A stretch of DNA of 64,000 nucleotides from Campylorhamphus procurvoides (lineage: Eukaryota > Chordata > Aves > Passeriformes > Dendrocolaptidae): contig WBMV01008244.1 of the NCBI GenBank assembly GCA_013396655.1, positions 1,019 through 65,018 of the forward strand. The letters are read 5' to 3'. The notes under the pieces were generated by a model. That model saw only the letters and a list, made by a program, of their open reading frames with translations. It made no database searches and was not told the origin of the DNA. Below are positions 1 to 11,793 of this stretch, piece after piece. Position 1 is the first letter of the stretch; every line of letters starts with the position of its first letter. The position numbers were made by a program, and so were the translations under genes.

Positions 1-320
1 GGATTCTAGGGAGGAGTTAGGGCAGGCTTACAACAAATAAGGGAAAAAGGGGATGGGTGTTCCCTAATAAGAACAAATAGGGGAGGAGTTAGGGAGTGGC
101 CAGCTGTGGGTGGAACCAGGAGACGTGCCGTTGTTATGGGCAACGGCTGGCCAATTAGGGGAAGCTCAGTGCCCGGGAACTAAACAGCCAATCAGGGAGT
201 GGTAACTAGGAGAACTGGGGTACATTAAACCAATCATAACAATCGTAATAATGACTATTCTATGCTTATTCTAATACAACCATTAAAACCTGTCTATTTA
301 ACTCCAAACTGCGAGATTAT
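1..320. repeat. Possible LTR-like or promoter-like segment
   Basis: The segment has an internal direct repeat: 'ggaggagttaggg' occurs near 10-22 and again near 81-93, each close to an 'acaaata' motif. It also carries two CCAAT-type boxes ('ggccaatta' near 150 and 'cagccaatca' near 187). Such clustering is common in retroviral LTR U3 regions and in promoters. I do not recognise the family and the left edge is cut by the window, so the orientation and the call are tentative. Confidence 0.25.
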
Positions 321-322
321 CC

Positions 323-664
323 TCAGATGTACGGAGAGACTGGTTGCATTTCCATGTCATCTGTTTTTCTGAGCGTATCTCCGTTTCTCTGTGGTGTCTT
401 CTTTCTTCTCCACTTCCGATATGGTTCTTTTCGTACCCCGACAAAAAACCATACACTGTCCAACAGCTCAAATGCAGAAACATTGATGATAAACGTCCAG
501 TTCTCTCTATTACTTTGAGGAACAAGTGAGGTTTTGTCCAAGACAGTGCAGTGACCACAAACCCAATTCAGATTCTGATAATTTTGTAATAAATTTGATA
601 AATGCTTTTTATGTTTTATTTCAAGCCCATTAAAAAAAGACTTTAAAAAGAGGGGAAAATGCAA
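323..664 (-). other. Unidentified minus-strand ORF of about 113 codons
   Basis: An open frame of 113 codons ends at a stop at 323. Its C-terminal half looks protein-like. It has two potential N-glycosylation sequons (N-W-T and N-V-S), a short aromatic and hydrophobic stretch (residues V-W-F-F-V-G-V), then a strongly basic tail (K-W-R-R-K-K). A plausible splice acceptor (tatcag) lies near 583, so the coding part could be a terminal exon. It could be the end of a membrane protein, a remnant of an endogenous retroviral gene next to the LTR-like segment, or chance. I cannot assign a family. Confidence 0.2.
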
Positions 665-2504
665 TTCTTCACTCAGTGATTAATGTCCTTGTAGACAACA
701 GGTGTCTTTAAGACACCTAACTTTGCCCTCAACTACTTTGAAATTATTTCCCTACTCATCACATGACTAAGTTTAAGGGAAATGTATCACTTTGGTCAAG
801 CCAAGCATTGCTATTTCCTCTATGGAAATGGAAACACTAAATCATACATTTTTCTCACATACCATCTTTTGAAAGCTCTGCATTCTCTCATGTCTCAGGC
901 TCAAATGTTCCCACAAGTGAAGCTGAATCTAAAAGCATTCAGCTCCTAAAGCACTCCCACCTCCAGCAACCCAAAAGACACCCCAGTTCTACACGGAGCC
1001 TTGTTCATCCAGTATAAACAACTTGGGCTCTTCACTGCAGATTTATTCTGTTCATGTGCTCCTTGCACTGTTGGTCTTGGCAGAGATGTCCAGGTTTGGA
1101 ATGAGAGAAGGCAAAAATTGACAAACTTTAAATCCCAGTGTTACTCAAGTCTATTGGGTAACAGATGGAGAAAATAATTAGTCCTCAACTCAATCATCAC
1201 ATGCTTCATTAGGAGCCTTATTCCTGTCAAACACATTCGCTCCAAGATTTTATCTTCAGGGCAATGAGGGTTATTGTTTGCCTTGAACTGGCAAACCAAG
1301 GTAAGCTCAGGAGACCTGGAGAAGGAACAAGCCTACGTTTTTCTCCAATTTCAGTGTTCTGCTCACATGTTGGTGATTTCCAGCTGGAAGGCGGGCTGGG
1401 ATTGCTGTGTCTGGGTTATTTGGTGACAAAAAGCTCAGGAGGTTCCTCACTTTGCAAGGCGAAGGAGTTTTAGAGTCCTTGGGGGCAGAAGAAACTTGTC
1501 AAACAGTGATCATGCAAGTCAAAACTTGACCAGAGTCTCTCTCTCCCTCTGCTGATGTTGGTAAAGAAACACTGAGAGAGACTTACGCATCCTGGTCATC
1601 TGCTCCACAGCTCTGCAGCTCATGAGAAAACGCTCCCAGCAAATGTAAACAGATGAAGCAGCTTTTAACACCAAAATGGCTTGTTGAAATATGTTTGCTA
1701 TTTGTACAGGTCAGGCCAATTTTCCTCCGGAAACCTCTGGCAAAAAATAAATATTATTTCCTAGGATTTGTGGCCCCTCTGCCCTCGATGAGTTCTTTAT
1801 TGGTAGGACAAACACTCCCCAGCTGTCAGGCCCCAACTCCACAGCCGTGTCTCTCTTCTGTGTAAATTTCAGGATGCTCTGTATGAGTAACCATATTTAC
1901 ACTCCATTTATAAACAGCTCAAGATTAATAATTGCATCTTCTGAAGGAATTGTGAACTGATTTATCCATGTAACATACACATCACTGCAGCAGAGGAACC
2001 CAGTTAAAGTCCAGAATACCTTATATCTGGTAACACAGGAGCTTTCAGTGAGGAAATTCCACTCAAAGTATTCATTCATTTATTAACTGAGTCTCCAAAA
2101 ATGACCTGACCTCTGGTTCTGACACAGAAGTTGCATGCTCTCCTCTTCCACTGTGGAGCAGCTCGAAGACCACCCCTCTGGAGTAAAGGAGAAGCAGGGG
2201 AAGGATCTCTATGAAAGCAGCAAATTTCTTTTTCAGATCTACCATTTTATTCTCAATGGAATTCTTCCAAATAGTCAAAGGAAGAGCTGAGCCAGCCCAG
2301 TGATTTGCAAAATGTTTCCCATCTCCTTTTTCAGAGGAACTGCAGGACAGCCCCAACCAGGGAGGAGAACAGATGGGCACAGCCAGGATACATCAGGAGT
2401 CCACTTTGGGCAAGACCAGCTCTGCCAGCAATGGCAGGGAAATATTAAAACCAAACAAAAAATAAAACATTTCTAAGCATTTGAACAACCAAGTTCCTTT
2501 GCAG
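665..2504. other. No recognisable gene
   Basis: The open frames here are short and lack family signatures or paired splice sites. I see no RNA gene and no clear repeat. It probably belongs to the intergenic interval downstream of HDAC11. Confidence 0.5.
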
Positions 2505-2640
2505 ATCCACAGAATGTCCTGAGCTGGGAGGGACCCACAAGGGCCATCCACTCCAACTCCTGGCCCTGCCCAGACACTCCAATTCCCCCACGCCTTCAGA
2601 ACTACTGATTTCATCACACCCACAGCAGCTCTTTTGGTGA
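2505..2640 (-). repeat. CR1 LINE 3' fragment
   Basis: The plus strand reads 'cacagaatgtcctgagctgg', then 'gggacccacaagggccatcc' and 'actccaactcctggccctgc'. This is the reverse complement of the 3' end of an avian CR1 element. It is truncated at its 5' side (right), as is usual for CR1. Confidence 0.75.
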
Positions 2641-5600
2641 GCTGGGGGTTTCTCCCCCCTCAGAGGAGAAAACTAAATCAAACCCAGCCCTCTAAATACT
2701 ATCCTTGTTGTAAAAATGCACAATAAATCAGGTCCAGCTTTGTTATCCCAACCTTGACAATCCTTTGTGTGTTTATACTGTCTACATTCAGGCTCAAATA
2801 TTCCTTGTCCTTAGCTGGGTAAGGACTTGTGTGAGAATTAAAGCTTACAAACTGCTTTTATTAACAACAAATATGATCTCTTGCCTCCACATTTATTTTT
2901 AAATAATATTGACCCCAATAGCAAATCATTCAGATAACAGTGCACCACAGGTAGTTATTTGGTTTAGACTACATTAGGTGGGGCTTAAATAAGGCTTGGT
3001 CATCCCTATGGACAATGAAAAGCTTAGTCCTTGGCTTTTCCTCTCCCCCCAAAATGTTTCTTTTAAATTCCCTCAAGTTCCTTGCTGCAGAGCATGAAAG
3101 GGAGGCAGGCTGTGTCATTCCCTGGTTGTGACCACAGGGGAACAGCCCAGCTACAACACAGGAATGCCTGGATTCCACTGCAGCATTTGGGAAAAATCAG
3201 TCTTGCAGCTTTCCTGGGGAGGGATCTCTGAAACCAGATGGCAGTGGTTGGGAGTGCAGTTTATTGCATTTTCACGTGGTGACTCAGCTTTATTTCTCAA
3301 GCTGTGGAGACCCATTCCATCAAGAGCCTCAGGTATTTAAAAACAAGATGGAATTACTGCAAGTGCAGCATGAAGAGGAGAGCTCTGTTCCAGCTTGTTA
3401 ACCTTCACACGGCTTTATTTATCCACATTTACTTTCCTGAGGTCAAAACAAGGCAAACCATCGTGCAGATCACCAGCCCTGCTCCTGCCACTCCAGGAAT
3501 CCTTGGAATCCAAAAAGGCTCCACATCCCCAGCAGTGCTCACCTCTCCCAGTCCAGCTTTGCTTGTGCTCCTAGGGTGGGCACATCATGTTTTTCAAGAG
3601 CAGGCTGAATAAACACCAATTTGCACACATTAAACAAGCAGAGAGAAATGGAAATGCAAACAAGGATTGTGCGCGCTGCCTCTTCCTCTAAAACCAAGAA
3701 TTTCTTAGTAGAATGCTTTATATATTTATCTTAATTTCATATATATTGCTTTTTATATATTTATATAGCCTCATTTTATAACAAGGCTACCTAGGCTGTC
3801 TTGGGGCAAATCCAATGAAAAACTGTCCAGACAGTTCACTATTTCTGAGTGTTCTGCTACTGCCTGAACAGTTGATGACCAGAATTATTTGTTTTGCAGG
3901 GAACTCTTCATTTACACCCACAGGAGCTCACCGGGTGAGAGCAGGTACACACACACTCCTCTGAGCTGCAGCAGCTCCACAGGCTCCTGGCCTCAAAGAG
4001 AACATCTGAAAATCCTGCAAAAAACAGATCAATTCCCCAAATCAGCAGCAAAGGGGATGATGAAGACTCAGCTTTAGGGCTGCCATTCCATTCTGCCTCT
4101 TATTCATGGTATTACAGGACCCAAATTCCATGGGTGGCACAACTGGATCCAGGAAAAACTGATTTATAGCATCAGCTGTTCACTGCTTAACAACAGCTCT
4201 GCGTGAGGGCTGGGGAGTCCTTCCTGAGACAGCTTTTTTCTTCCCCCACGGCACCTCCTTCTTTGAACTAGTTTTTCTAGTTAACCAGCATAAAAATTCA
4301 GCTTATATGTCCATTAACCAAATGAAATCACTACAGCACTTTTAGTACCTTCCTGGATTTTTAAGACAATACAGGGAAATTGTCCCCAGCAGCAGCTCGA
4401 ACTGCTGGAGCATCAGGAGTTACGTGGATTTGTGTTCATAGTCACAGTCAGAGACATTTTTAAATTACTTTACCAGCATCTGGCCTTGCACCTAATCACA
4501 ACAACCAGTGGGAAATCTCGATGGACCATGGAACCTCCACAGGTCTGATTCAATATCCTACTGCCCAGAGGGATAATGAACACAGGCCAAACACAAAACC
4601 TTCTCTTGCCTTTTCATGTAACCACTGCACATTGTACTTGTTTTTACTGGGCTGTTTGTAAAATTTGTGCTTAATTAAGAACTGGGTAAAATGTATATCT
4701 ATTGCACAGATCAGTGAAAGGGTCAAGTCTGGAACACTCCAGTGTTCCCTGCTTTGTGACAGCATTAAAAGCAGAACTCTTCACTGGCACCTCTCAAATC
4801 TTCCTGACAGTCACAGGAAAGAGAAGGAATCCTAAGGCAAGTTGGCTTGAGATACCTTGGTTGGCTTGTCTGTTCATTACTGGAGTTACAGTGACGAGTT
4901 CCTTTACTGTCCCACAACTCAATGTGTTTATAAGTCAACAGACACAAGAAGGAATTGGAGGAAATCACCAGGGAAGCAAATCTGGGGTGATCTTCCCGCC
5001 TCAAATGAGCCCCAGCTCGTTTCTGTGGATTGCACTGTGTTTACATCCAGAAACAGTAACAGAAATAAAAGACAAAAGATAACCATCATTTGTGGTTGAT
5101 GATACTGCAATCAAGAGAGAATGAAAACCCAAGTTTGTCATCTCTCCTTCTCAGACTTCTTTATACACTCCTGCTATTTCTACCAGCCAAAATAACTCTT
5201 TGGTACTTATACACCAACTCCAGATATACTCTGATATCAAGTTCTATTCTGGCTTTACAGCCTCATCACAGGATATTTCTCTGAGCTGGGAGTACATCCC
5301 ATTTCTGTCTGTTGAATTTTGTTTTCTGCTCTTGATAACTTCAAGTGTATTATTTCATTGCATGCCTGAGTAAAAACCTTTCAGCAATTCCTCATAGTTC
5401 CTGAAAGACATTTAGCACTGCTAATATAAATTTGCCTTGAAGTTTGGGCGTTTATCTTTTTTAATTTAAAACAGGCTACTTTGTAAAACAGTGGCCAAGA
5501 TAATTAGGCTCAGGATCCATTTCAGACACGTGAAAGTGAAAAAATCCATCCAGAAAAGGTTAATTTCATCAATATTTCTGCTTGCAACTTCTAGCAGTCT

Positions 5601-7678
5601 AAGCGCTTCCTCCAGTGGTGTTTTAGGAAATGGTTATAAACTCAATTGAGATAAGATGGCAATAAACAGTGTGAGACCTCCCAGGGCTTCCTGACAGCAG
5701 AGACAAGGCATTACTGACCTCAGGACTGAATTCCTGGTGGTCAGAGGTGTTTTCCTCCAGCTTTCCCTGGGAAGTGCAGCTGGAGCTGCCCTTGGAGGAT
5801 TGGAGGGATCCCACTCCTCCCCTGAGCTGCAGCCTGAGCTCAAGCGCAAGCCTGAGCTGTGGCCAGGGCTTGTGATGCTGTTTTTAAAACTCTTCTTTAC
5901 TTTTAAAGAGCATCACAACATTGAAATAATTACAGTTCAACTGTTCTGGAAGAAGCAACTGAATAGGAAGGAGAATCTTTAGATTCTTCAGGACTTTAGG
6001 ACTTCCAGCATCTTCAGATGCATCAGGACTCATGTCCCCAGAGCACCAAGCAAGGCTGATTCCCATCCTGACAGGCCTGTCCCTGCTAAGCCAAACAGGG
6101 CTATCCTGGAGCTGGGAATGATCCCAGCACCTGCCCTTCTGCCTTTGCCCCTCTGCTTTCCCTCTGCCTGCACTTCAGCGATCATCATGGAATGGAGCCT
6201 TGGCAAAGACTGACTCATTTCAACAGTACTCCAAGACAATAGTAGCATCTTGAAATGAAGACCCACCAGACACACCAGTTTCTGGACAGCCCACACTAAA
6301 AGAACTCCCGTCTCCTTCTGGTGTTTGTCAGACTGTTGCATTCACAAAGGAACCAATTAAAACCCTGATCCTGTTTCCATTCTTGAACATGATTAGGCAT
6401 CAGTTCTGCCCAGGCAGGAATCCAACAGCTCCTGCACCAGGACCCCACTGAGCTGCTGAAGGACAAACAGCTGGCAGCAGGAGCTGCTGGGTGCCCTGCC
6501 CTCAGTGCCACCCTCAGGTGCTCACACAGCCCTTTGTGACAGCCTGTGCTAAGCCACATCCAAGCCCACAGAGAGCAGAAGGTTCCTGTGACACCCCTGC
6601 TGGGTGTTGGCTGGCACTGGGAGATCAGCAAACGCTGGGAAGAGCTGGGATTCAGCAGACAGCACAGGAAGAAGCCCATGGACGTGATGCCCGAGGAGAT
6701 TCTACCTGATTTATTCCAAAGGCAAAGGGGCTCTTCTACATGCAGCCCCAGTGCAAGGGAAGCAGAGCAGGGTGCAGCTCTCTGTTTAGGCAGTTTTCAC
6801 TTCCCTTGTCTCATCTCTGCCATAAATCTAAACAGAAAGCAAAAAACACCCCAAAACAAACAGACCAAATTACAAGCTTTTGGCCAACAGGATTAACTAA
6901 AATCTTTCTTAGGTGTCAAAAGTGAAGGGAAGGAGACATCTCTTTGTTCTCACAAAGCACTGCAATCTGTTATAACTCTGTGGACTAAGTTTAAGACACT
7001 ATAAAGACAAAAGGGGTTATTTTAGGTCAGCCTTGAATACATTTTTTCCCTTTGTCTTCTTTTAAACAAATCAAACATGCGTTTCCAGAATAAAGATAAT
7101 CAGTTCTGGTGAAGCTCAAAGGATAACTACTCTTAACAGCAAAATAAAACAAGAGTTAGAACTTATTAGTGAAATATGTAATTAAAGCCTTCGATCTGAC
7201 AGCAAAGGGTTTATTACCTGTAATGTTACTTTTGAGGGAAGAGGTGATTTATGGAAGTGTGCCATGTCTCCACAGACCACTGGCAAAACACAGTGCTGCA
7301 GGACTGGTGATACAGGATGTGCCTGGCAGCCTTTTCAGAACTTTTGTCCTTATTTCATTCCCAACCAGAAGTTTCAGCTCAGGTAGCTGCTGGGGGAGGT
7401 CAGAGCTGGAGCCCAAGCACAGCCCCACCACAACCTCCTGTCCTGCTAAACAAAAGTGCATTTGTGTCTCACCACAGAAGTCTGGATTTACCTCCAGGGA
7501 GTCAGTACCTCGTGCGGCCCAGAGCATTATTGCACCTTCAAAATACTGCAGGAAACTGGGGCAGGAGTCATTTGCTTGGTCCTCAGGGGCATCTACAGGT
7601 TGGTGCCATCCTTGTATAAAATGAGGCACTGAGCAAACCCAGCCACCTGTTCTCCCTGCCATGGTGAGGCCAGGAGAG
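2641..7678. other. No recognisable gene; one AT-rich patch
   Basis: No exon with a recognisable protein was found on either strand. A strongly AT-rich patch of TATATA-like sequence lies at about 3718-3772. Several open frames of 70-150 codons occur (for example 7169-7624) but none has family motifs. Confidence 0.5.
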
Positions 7679-8115
7679 TGATGCCTAAAGATTTTAGTGT
7701 ATTTTGTAGATGTTCTAGAATTTTTGGAATTATGTTGGTTTCCCTGGATTGCTCACATATTAGGTGGTTTTTAGAGATCACTAGGCACTTTCTCACACAT
7801 TTCTGAGTTTTGCCAAGGACAGTGTTTTGAAGAAGCACCTGCAAGATAGGTTCAAGATAAAACAGAAGGCCCAGAGCCCTTGGAGAGGATCCAAGGGCAG
7901 TTCTGAGCTGAGGGTGGGTACCTGGGGAAGTGGGCACCACAGGTTGGTTTTAGATATCATATATGCCAATTACTGGAAGTTACAAAAGCTGTAACATCGT
8001 TGAACCACATGTGCATGCTTCTAATGTGCAACTAGAAACTTCTAAATAAAAGCACTTCTCTCTCTCTATCTCCACTAATGTTCTGAGTGCCTGTCTTCCA
8101 GGATTTTGGGCATCA
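7679..8115 (+). mobile_element. Solo LTR of an endogenous retrovirus (copy A)
   Basis: The element starts TGATGCC and ends near GGCATCA, about 435 bp. It carries a TATA-like box (ttacaaaagc) near 7980 and a polyadenylation signal (aataaa) near 8045, about 65 bp before its end, as expected of U3-R-U5 order. A second copy in the same orientation lies at 40218-40663 and is similar along its whole length. The four bases on each side (agag / agag) would fit a target-site duplication. No internal retroviral coding region adjoins it, so it is a solo LTR. The family name is not known to me. Confidence 0.75.
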
Positions 8116-8369
8116 AGAGAATCCAGCCTAGAACAGGAGGCAGTCCTTCACACAGCTTACCAGAACAGCAGCTTCTTCCACAAGGAATTCATCCTATTGC
8201 CATTCAGTAACAACTGACTGGCTGTAGCAAAATGGGCTGCACAGGGTGAGATAAAGGAGCTCCATTTGCCATGCAGAGTTCTGCCAAGATTGCCAAGGAT
8301 GGCAGGACCAAGCAAAGACTGAAAACTGGAAATTCCACCTGTTTAAAGCCTAAGTTAAGCTGGCACTTA

Positions 8370-8433
8370 TTTGCAAGGGATCGGGATGGCCTTTAAGGTC
8401 CCTTCCAACCCAATCCATTTTGGGATTCCATGA
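8370..8433 (+). repeat. CR1 LINE 3' tail
   Basis: The sequence contains 'ggcctttaaggtcccttcca' followed by 'acccaatccattttgggatt'. This is the 3' end of a sense-oriented avian CR1, truncated to about 65 bp. Confidence 0.75.
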
Positions 8434-9889
8434 CTTATTGTTACTGCTGGTGATCTGCTCTGCATTCCAGAGCCAGCCAGGGGCATGAGGGACATCATCT
8501 TCACTGGGCAAACACAGCAAGGGCAGTTTCTTCTTCACCAGGTACTGCAGTTTGCTTGGAAGAAGAATGTTTCCAGTTATTCCCAAACTAGCCCAGCACT
8601 CAGCACCAAGGTCCTGGAGCCCACAGCTCTTGGAGCTCAGTGTGAGGACAGGGCAGGTCCAGGATTACTGACTTCACAACTGCTGGGAATGTTCTCCCCA
8701 AAGGGCCTGTGGTGTGTGGAGGGCACAGCCGTATGTTCCCATCAGTACAATCCAAGAAATTCCCAAGCGTCCCTGCAGAGACCACAAAAAACACAGTGTA
8801 GGGTGTTCAAAAACAACCATCAAAGTCAAGCAACCAGGTCAGTGTGATGGGTATCACCACCTCAAGCTGCCAGCCTAAAGCTCTGGCCACAACATCCTGT
8901 GGCTTTAGGGCCAAGCTCCCTGCTCTGAGCTCACTGTCAGCCAGACCAGGGGGCTGGAGCTCAACACACCCACTGTCAAAACAAACACATGAAAACACCA
9001 ACCCTCAGGTGATATTTCAACTACATTTCACACATGGATGCCCAGCAAGAAATGTGTGTTCATACATTAAGTCATTGAAAATCCTCACTGCTTCTTTCTC
9101 AAGTAATTTGAGTCAAAACTAATGTCTTATTATGAAAGACAGGCCCTACTAAGTGTTTCTTCGAGACAGATTTGGTTGTAAGGGCACCAGCTCCGAACAC
9201 CTCCTTCCTGTCACAACAGGATTTTATTGCTACAACTGCAATTAAAACCCAAAATCCAAAAGCACCATGTTTTCCCCATACACATTTACCTTGGACTAGT
9301 TTCTTAATGTGTATAAATCAGTCTTTTGGCCACAAATTCAAATAATACCCTAATTAAAATCTGTGAAAAATATGAGTGATGGGTTTTTCAATTCTACCTT
9401 TACAATGAACATTGAAGTGCAGTCAATGTGTCTGCTGCTTAACAATCCCCAGTGTCACTGGTGATCTGAGAGCTGTCAGGCTCTGCTGCCAACGTTTGGT
9501 TCTCTCTGCAAAGACACTGAGCTATAAGAGAACTCTAAAACCACTGCAGCCTCATCAGAGGCTTAGTTTGCAGTTTAACACCTGAAACAATCAGATATTT
9601 AAACAGGAGTTACAACATAGGTAATGAAATGGAATTTGGAATTAGAAAGTGACTTTAAGCCCTTATGATGACACCTTAAAAATTATTTGGATACAAACCT
9701 TGCAAGCTCACTCTAAGAAGTCACCTCAAAGAACCTGTTGACAAACCCGTCACTATTCACCCTTGAGATGCACTGCAGTTTCAGGTATGTTTTAAGTACG
9801 AAAAACACATCCTCTGGTCCCACTGAGAAACTGCCAGTCAAAGTTTTTGGCAGCCAAGAGCCATGTGAAGTGAAAAGAAAAGACAGCCA
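8434..9889. other. Intergenic sequence downstream of HDAC11
   Basis: No gene is recognised. A minus-strand AATAAA (plus-strand tttatt) occurs near 9224 and could be an alternative distal polyadenylation signal for HDAC11. Confidence 0.4.
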
Positions 9890-11544
9890 GCATTGTTGTT
9901 CAACATCATTTTAATCTCCACCGAGGGAAAATTATGGAAACATGTTAACACAAACAGAAGATGCTTGGGAAAAGACCATATGGTGCTATGACAGGGATTT
10001 AGTTTCTAGAAATGTAATTTATAACTTTATAAAAATTATATGAAAGAATAACAACATCTTTCAGTAACGTCAGACAGTATAGAAAAAATAAATCTCAACA
10101 TTAGTCGTACTCTGATGGTCCTTCTAGTAAGAAATTTAAAAGTGCTTTTTAATCCCAGTGTAGCAACTCAAGCTTAGTGCAGTATGTCAAATGTGGCTTA
10201 AAGCAGATATTTATAGCAACTGTGCAATTTTACAACTGACAAACCTCATCTAAACATGAACGCTAAGTGAGGTAAGTATTATAATTAGCATTAAACATCC
10301 CTTAAATAGCTTATACACCAACTCTACTACAAGAAAAATCTTGGTGCCCCTTCACAGGAAGGCTCAGACATAAACATGACGTGAAACTTGGGAGTATGAA
10401 TCAGTGGACACTTGGAAGTTATAAAAGCTCTTGCAAAATATACAGTTTAGTACCTTTACAACTCATTGCTACAATGCAAAATATATCAACCTAAACAAAG
10501 CCAGACTTTACAGGTATTGCACTGAATCTCCTTGGAATGAACCATTTTGTTCCCAAATCCTCCCAGAAACTCCATATAAAGTTAGCACATTAACTTCATG
10601 TAGAAACTCCACCATATTTTTAGACGAACTGTAATAATGAACAATTTACTTACCAACTATGACTGCAACTATAGGTACCATTACTCTCTGAGCAAGTAAA
10701 AAACACAGCATTAGTTGGGGAAACAAAACCAAGTTAAATGTCCCCATGACTGTTTTATACATGCCAAGCTGAGCAGAGTGAGATAGCCTGTATTTCTACA
10801 CAGTCTTTCCTGCAAGGCTGGTCAGAACTCTAAAATCAGGTTGGATTTCACTGTAGTTTCTTTACCCTGTGAGTTACAAAGCACAGGAACTATTGCCTTT
10901 CACATGCAGGGCTCAAGGTGAGAGAGGCAAACAACAGACTGCTTGTGTTGAGCACTTATGGCTCACTTGCATATGGAGCCAAAGGTGTTTCCTATTCTAT
11001 TTCTCAAGGTGTTTATGAGTAAGATTTAAGCCACTATCAACAAGAGGAATAAACTATAAATTAATGACCTTTCCTTCTAACAGGCTACTATGGCTTCAAA
11101 GCCCACCATCTGCACTGGTTTTTACAGTATTGCACTTAACTTTAGGGTTAAACTGACACTGAAGTATGCACAGAACATGTTTTACAACAACATTTCAATT
11201 AAAAAAGCAATAAATAAAATGCAGTATCTAAAAAAACCCAAGAAACATTGGGTTTAGTCCTTATTTTCCCCCCCACAAAGCTGCACCATCTGAACAGGTC
11301 TGGGACAGCCTTTGAATACCAACTGCATAGTTCTTTCAACACAACAGCCCCCCCTTGGCAATCAGAGAAGCAATTAAAGCTTACTACAGCAATATTAGAC
11401 ACAAAGACAGTACCCTGGAGTGCAAGTCTCAGTTAGCTTAGAAGGATGTGTTGCCTTTGCTCAGGGTGAATGCAGGAGTTAGACGCGGCTCCTCTGTGCT
11501 GGCATCGTCCCTCCCGGGTGATCCCACTGCAATTCAGCCCCTTG
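9890..11544 (-). other. HDAC11: HDAC11 3' untranslated region
   Basis: AT-rich, non-coding sequence directly follows the HDAC11 stop codon. A minus-strand ATTAAA polyadenylation signal lies at 9910-9915. Downstream of it, on the transcript strand, comes a T/G-rich stretch (tggctgtcttttcttttc), as expected after a cleavage site. The end at about 9890 is inferred from this signal, and a longer form ending near 9.2 kb is possible. Confidence 0.5.
9910..9915 (-). terminator. HDAC11: Candidate polyadenylation signal of HDAC11
   Basis: ATTAAA on the minus strand, about 1.63 kb past the stop codon, is followed by a U/GU-rich downstream element. No AATAAA was seen on the minus strand between the stop codon and this site. 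Confidence 0.45.
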
Positions 11545-11793
11545 TCATTGCAGTGACAAGTTGCTCAAGTCTTTAGCAGAGTCCCTGAGCATGTGCTCCA
11601 AGCTGGGCTGGGCAGCCCCCGGGGCAGGCTGGGCAGGGCTGCTGTCCAGGAGCCCCAGGCCGTGCAGGTTGAGGATGGAGTCAGCGATGATCCGCGCTGT
11701 CCTCTTCTGGTACCCACCCGATGTCACCATGAGCACGGGGATCCTGCGCCTGCGGGCAGCCCGGAACACCAGCTCGTCCCTCTTCACGATGCC
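11545..11793 (-). CDS. HDAC11: HDAC11 exon 10 (last coding exon)
   Basis: The acceptor cccctgcag precedes GGC-ATC-GTG-AAG (GIVK, phase 0). It encodes 82 residues and a TGA stop at 11545-11547. It contains LMVTSGGYQKRTARIIADS, with the catalytic tyrosine. The last 30 or so residues (from LLDSSPAQ to the end LSNLSLQ) do not resemble the human tail as I know it, and this family is variable there. Confidence 0.96.
   Translation of the reverse strand, partial: GIVKRDELVFRAARRRRIPVLMVTSGGYQKRTARIIADSILNLHGLGLLDSSPAQPAPGAAQPSLEHMLRDSAKDLSNLSLQ

Noticed and set aside
8485..8560. Plus-strand peptide MRDIIFTGQ, which looked like a NUP210-type segment
   Set aside because: The resemblance is limited to a few residues, the position is on the wrong side of HDAC11, and the frame has no flanking exon structure.
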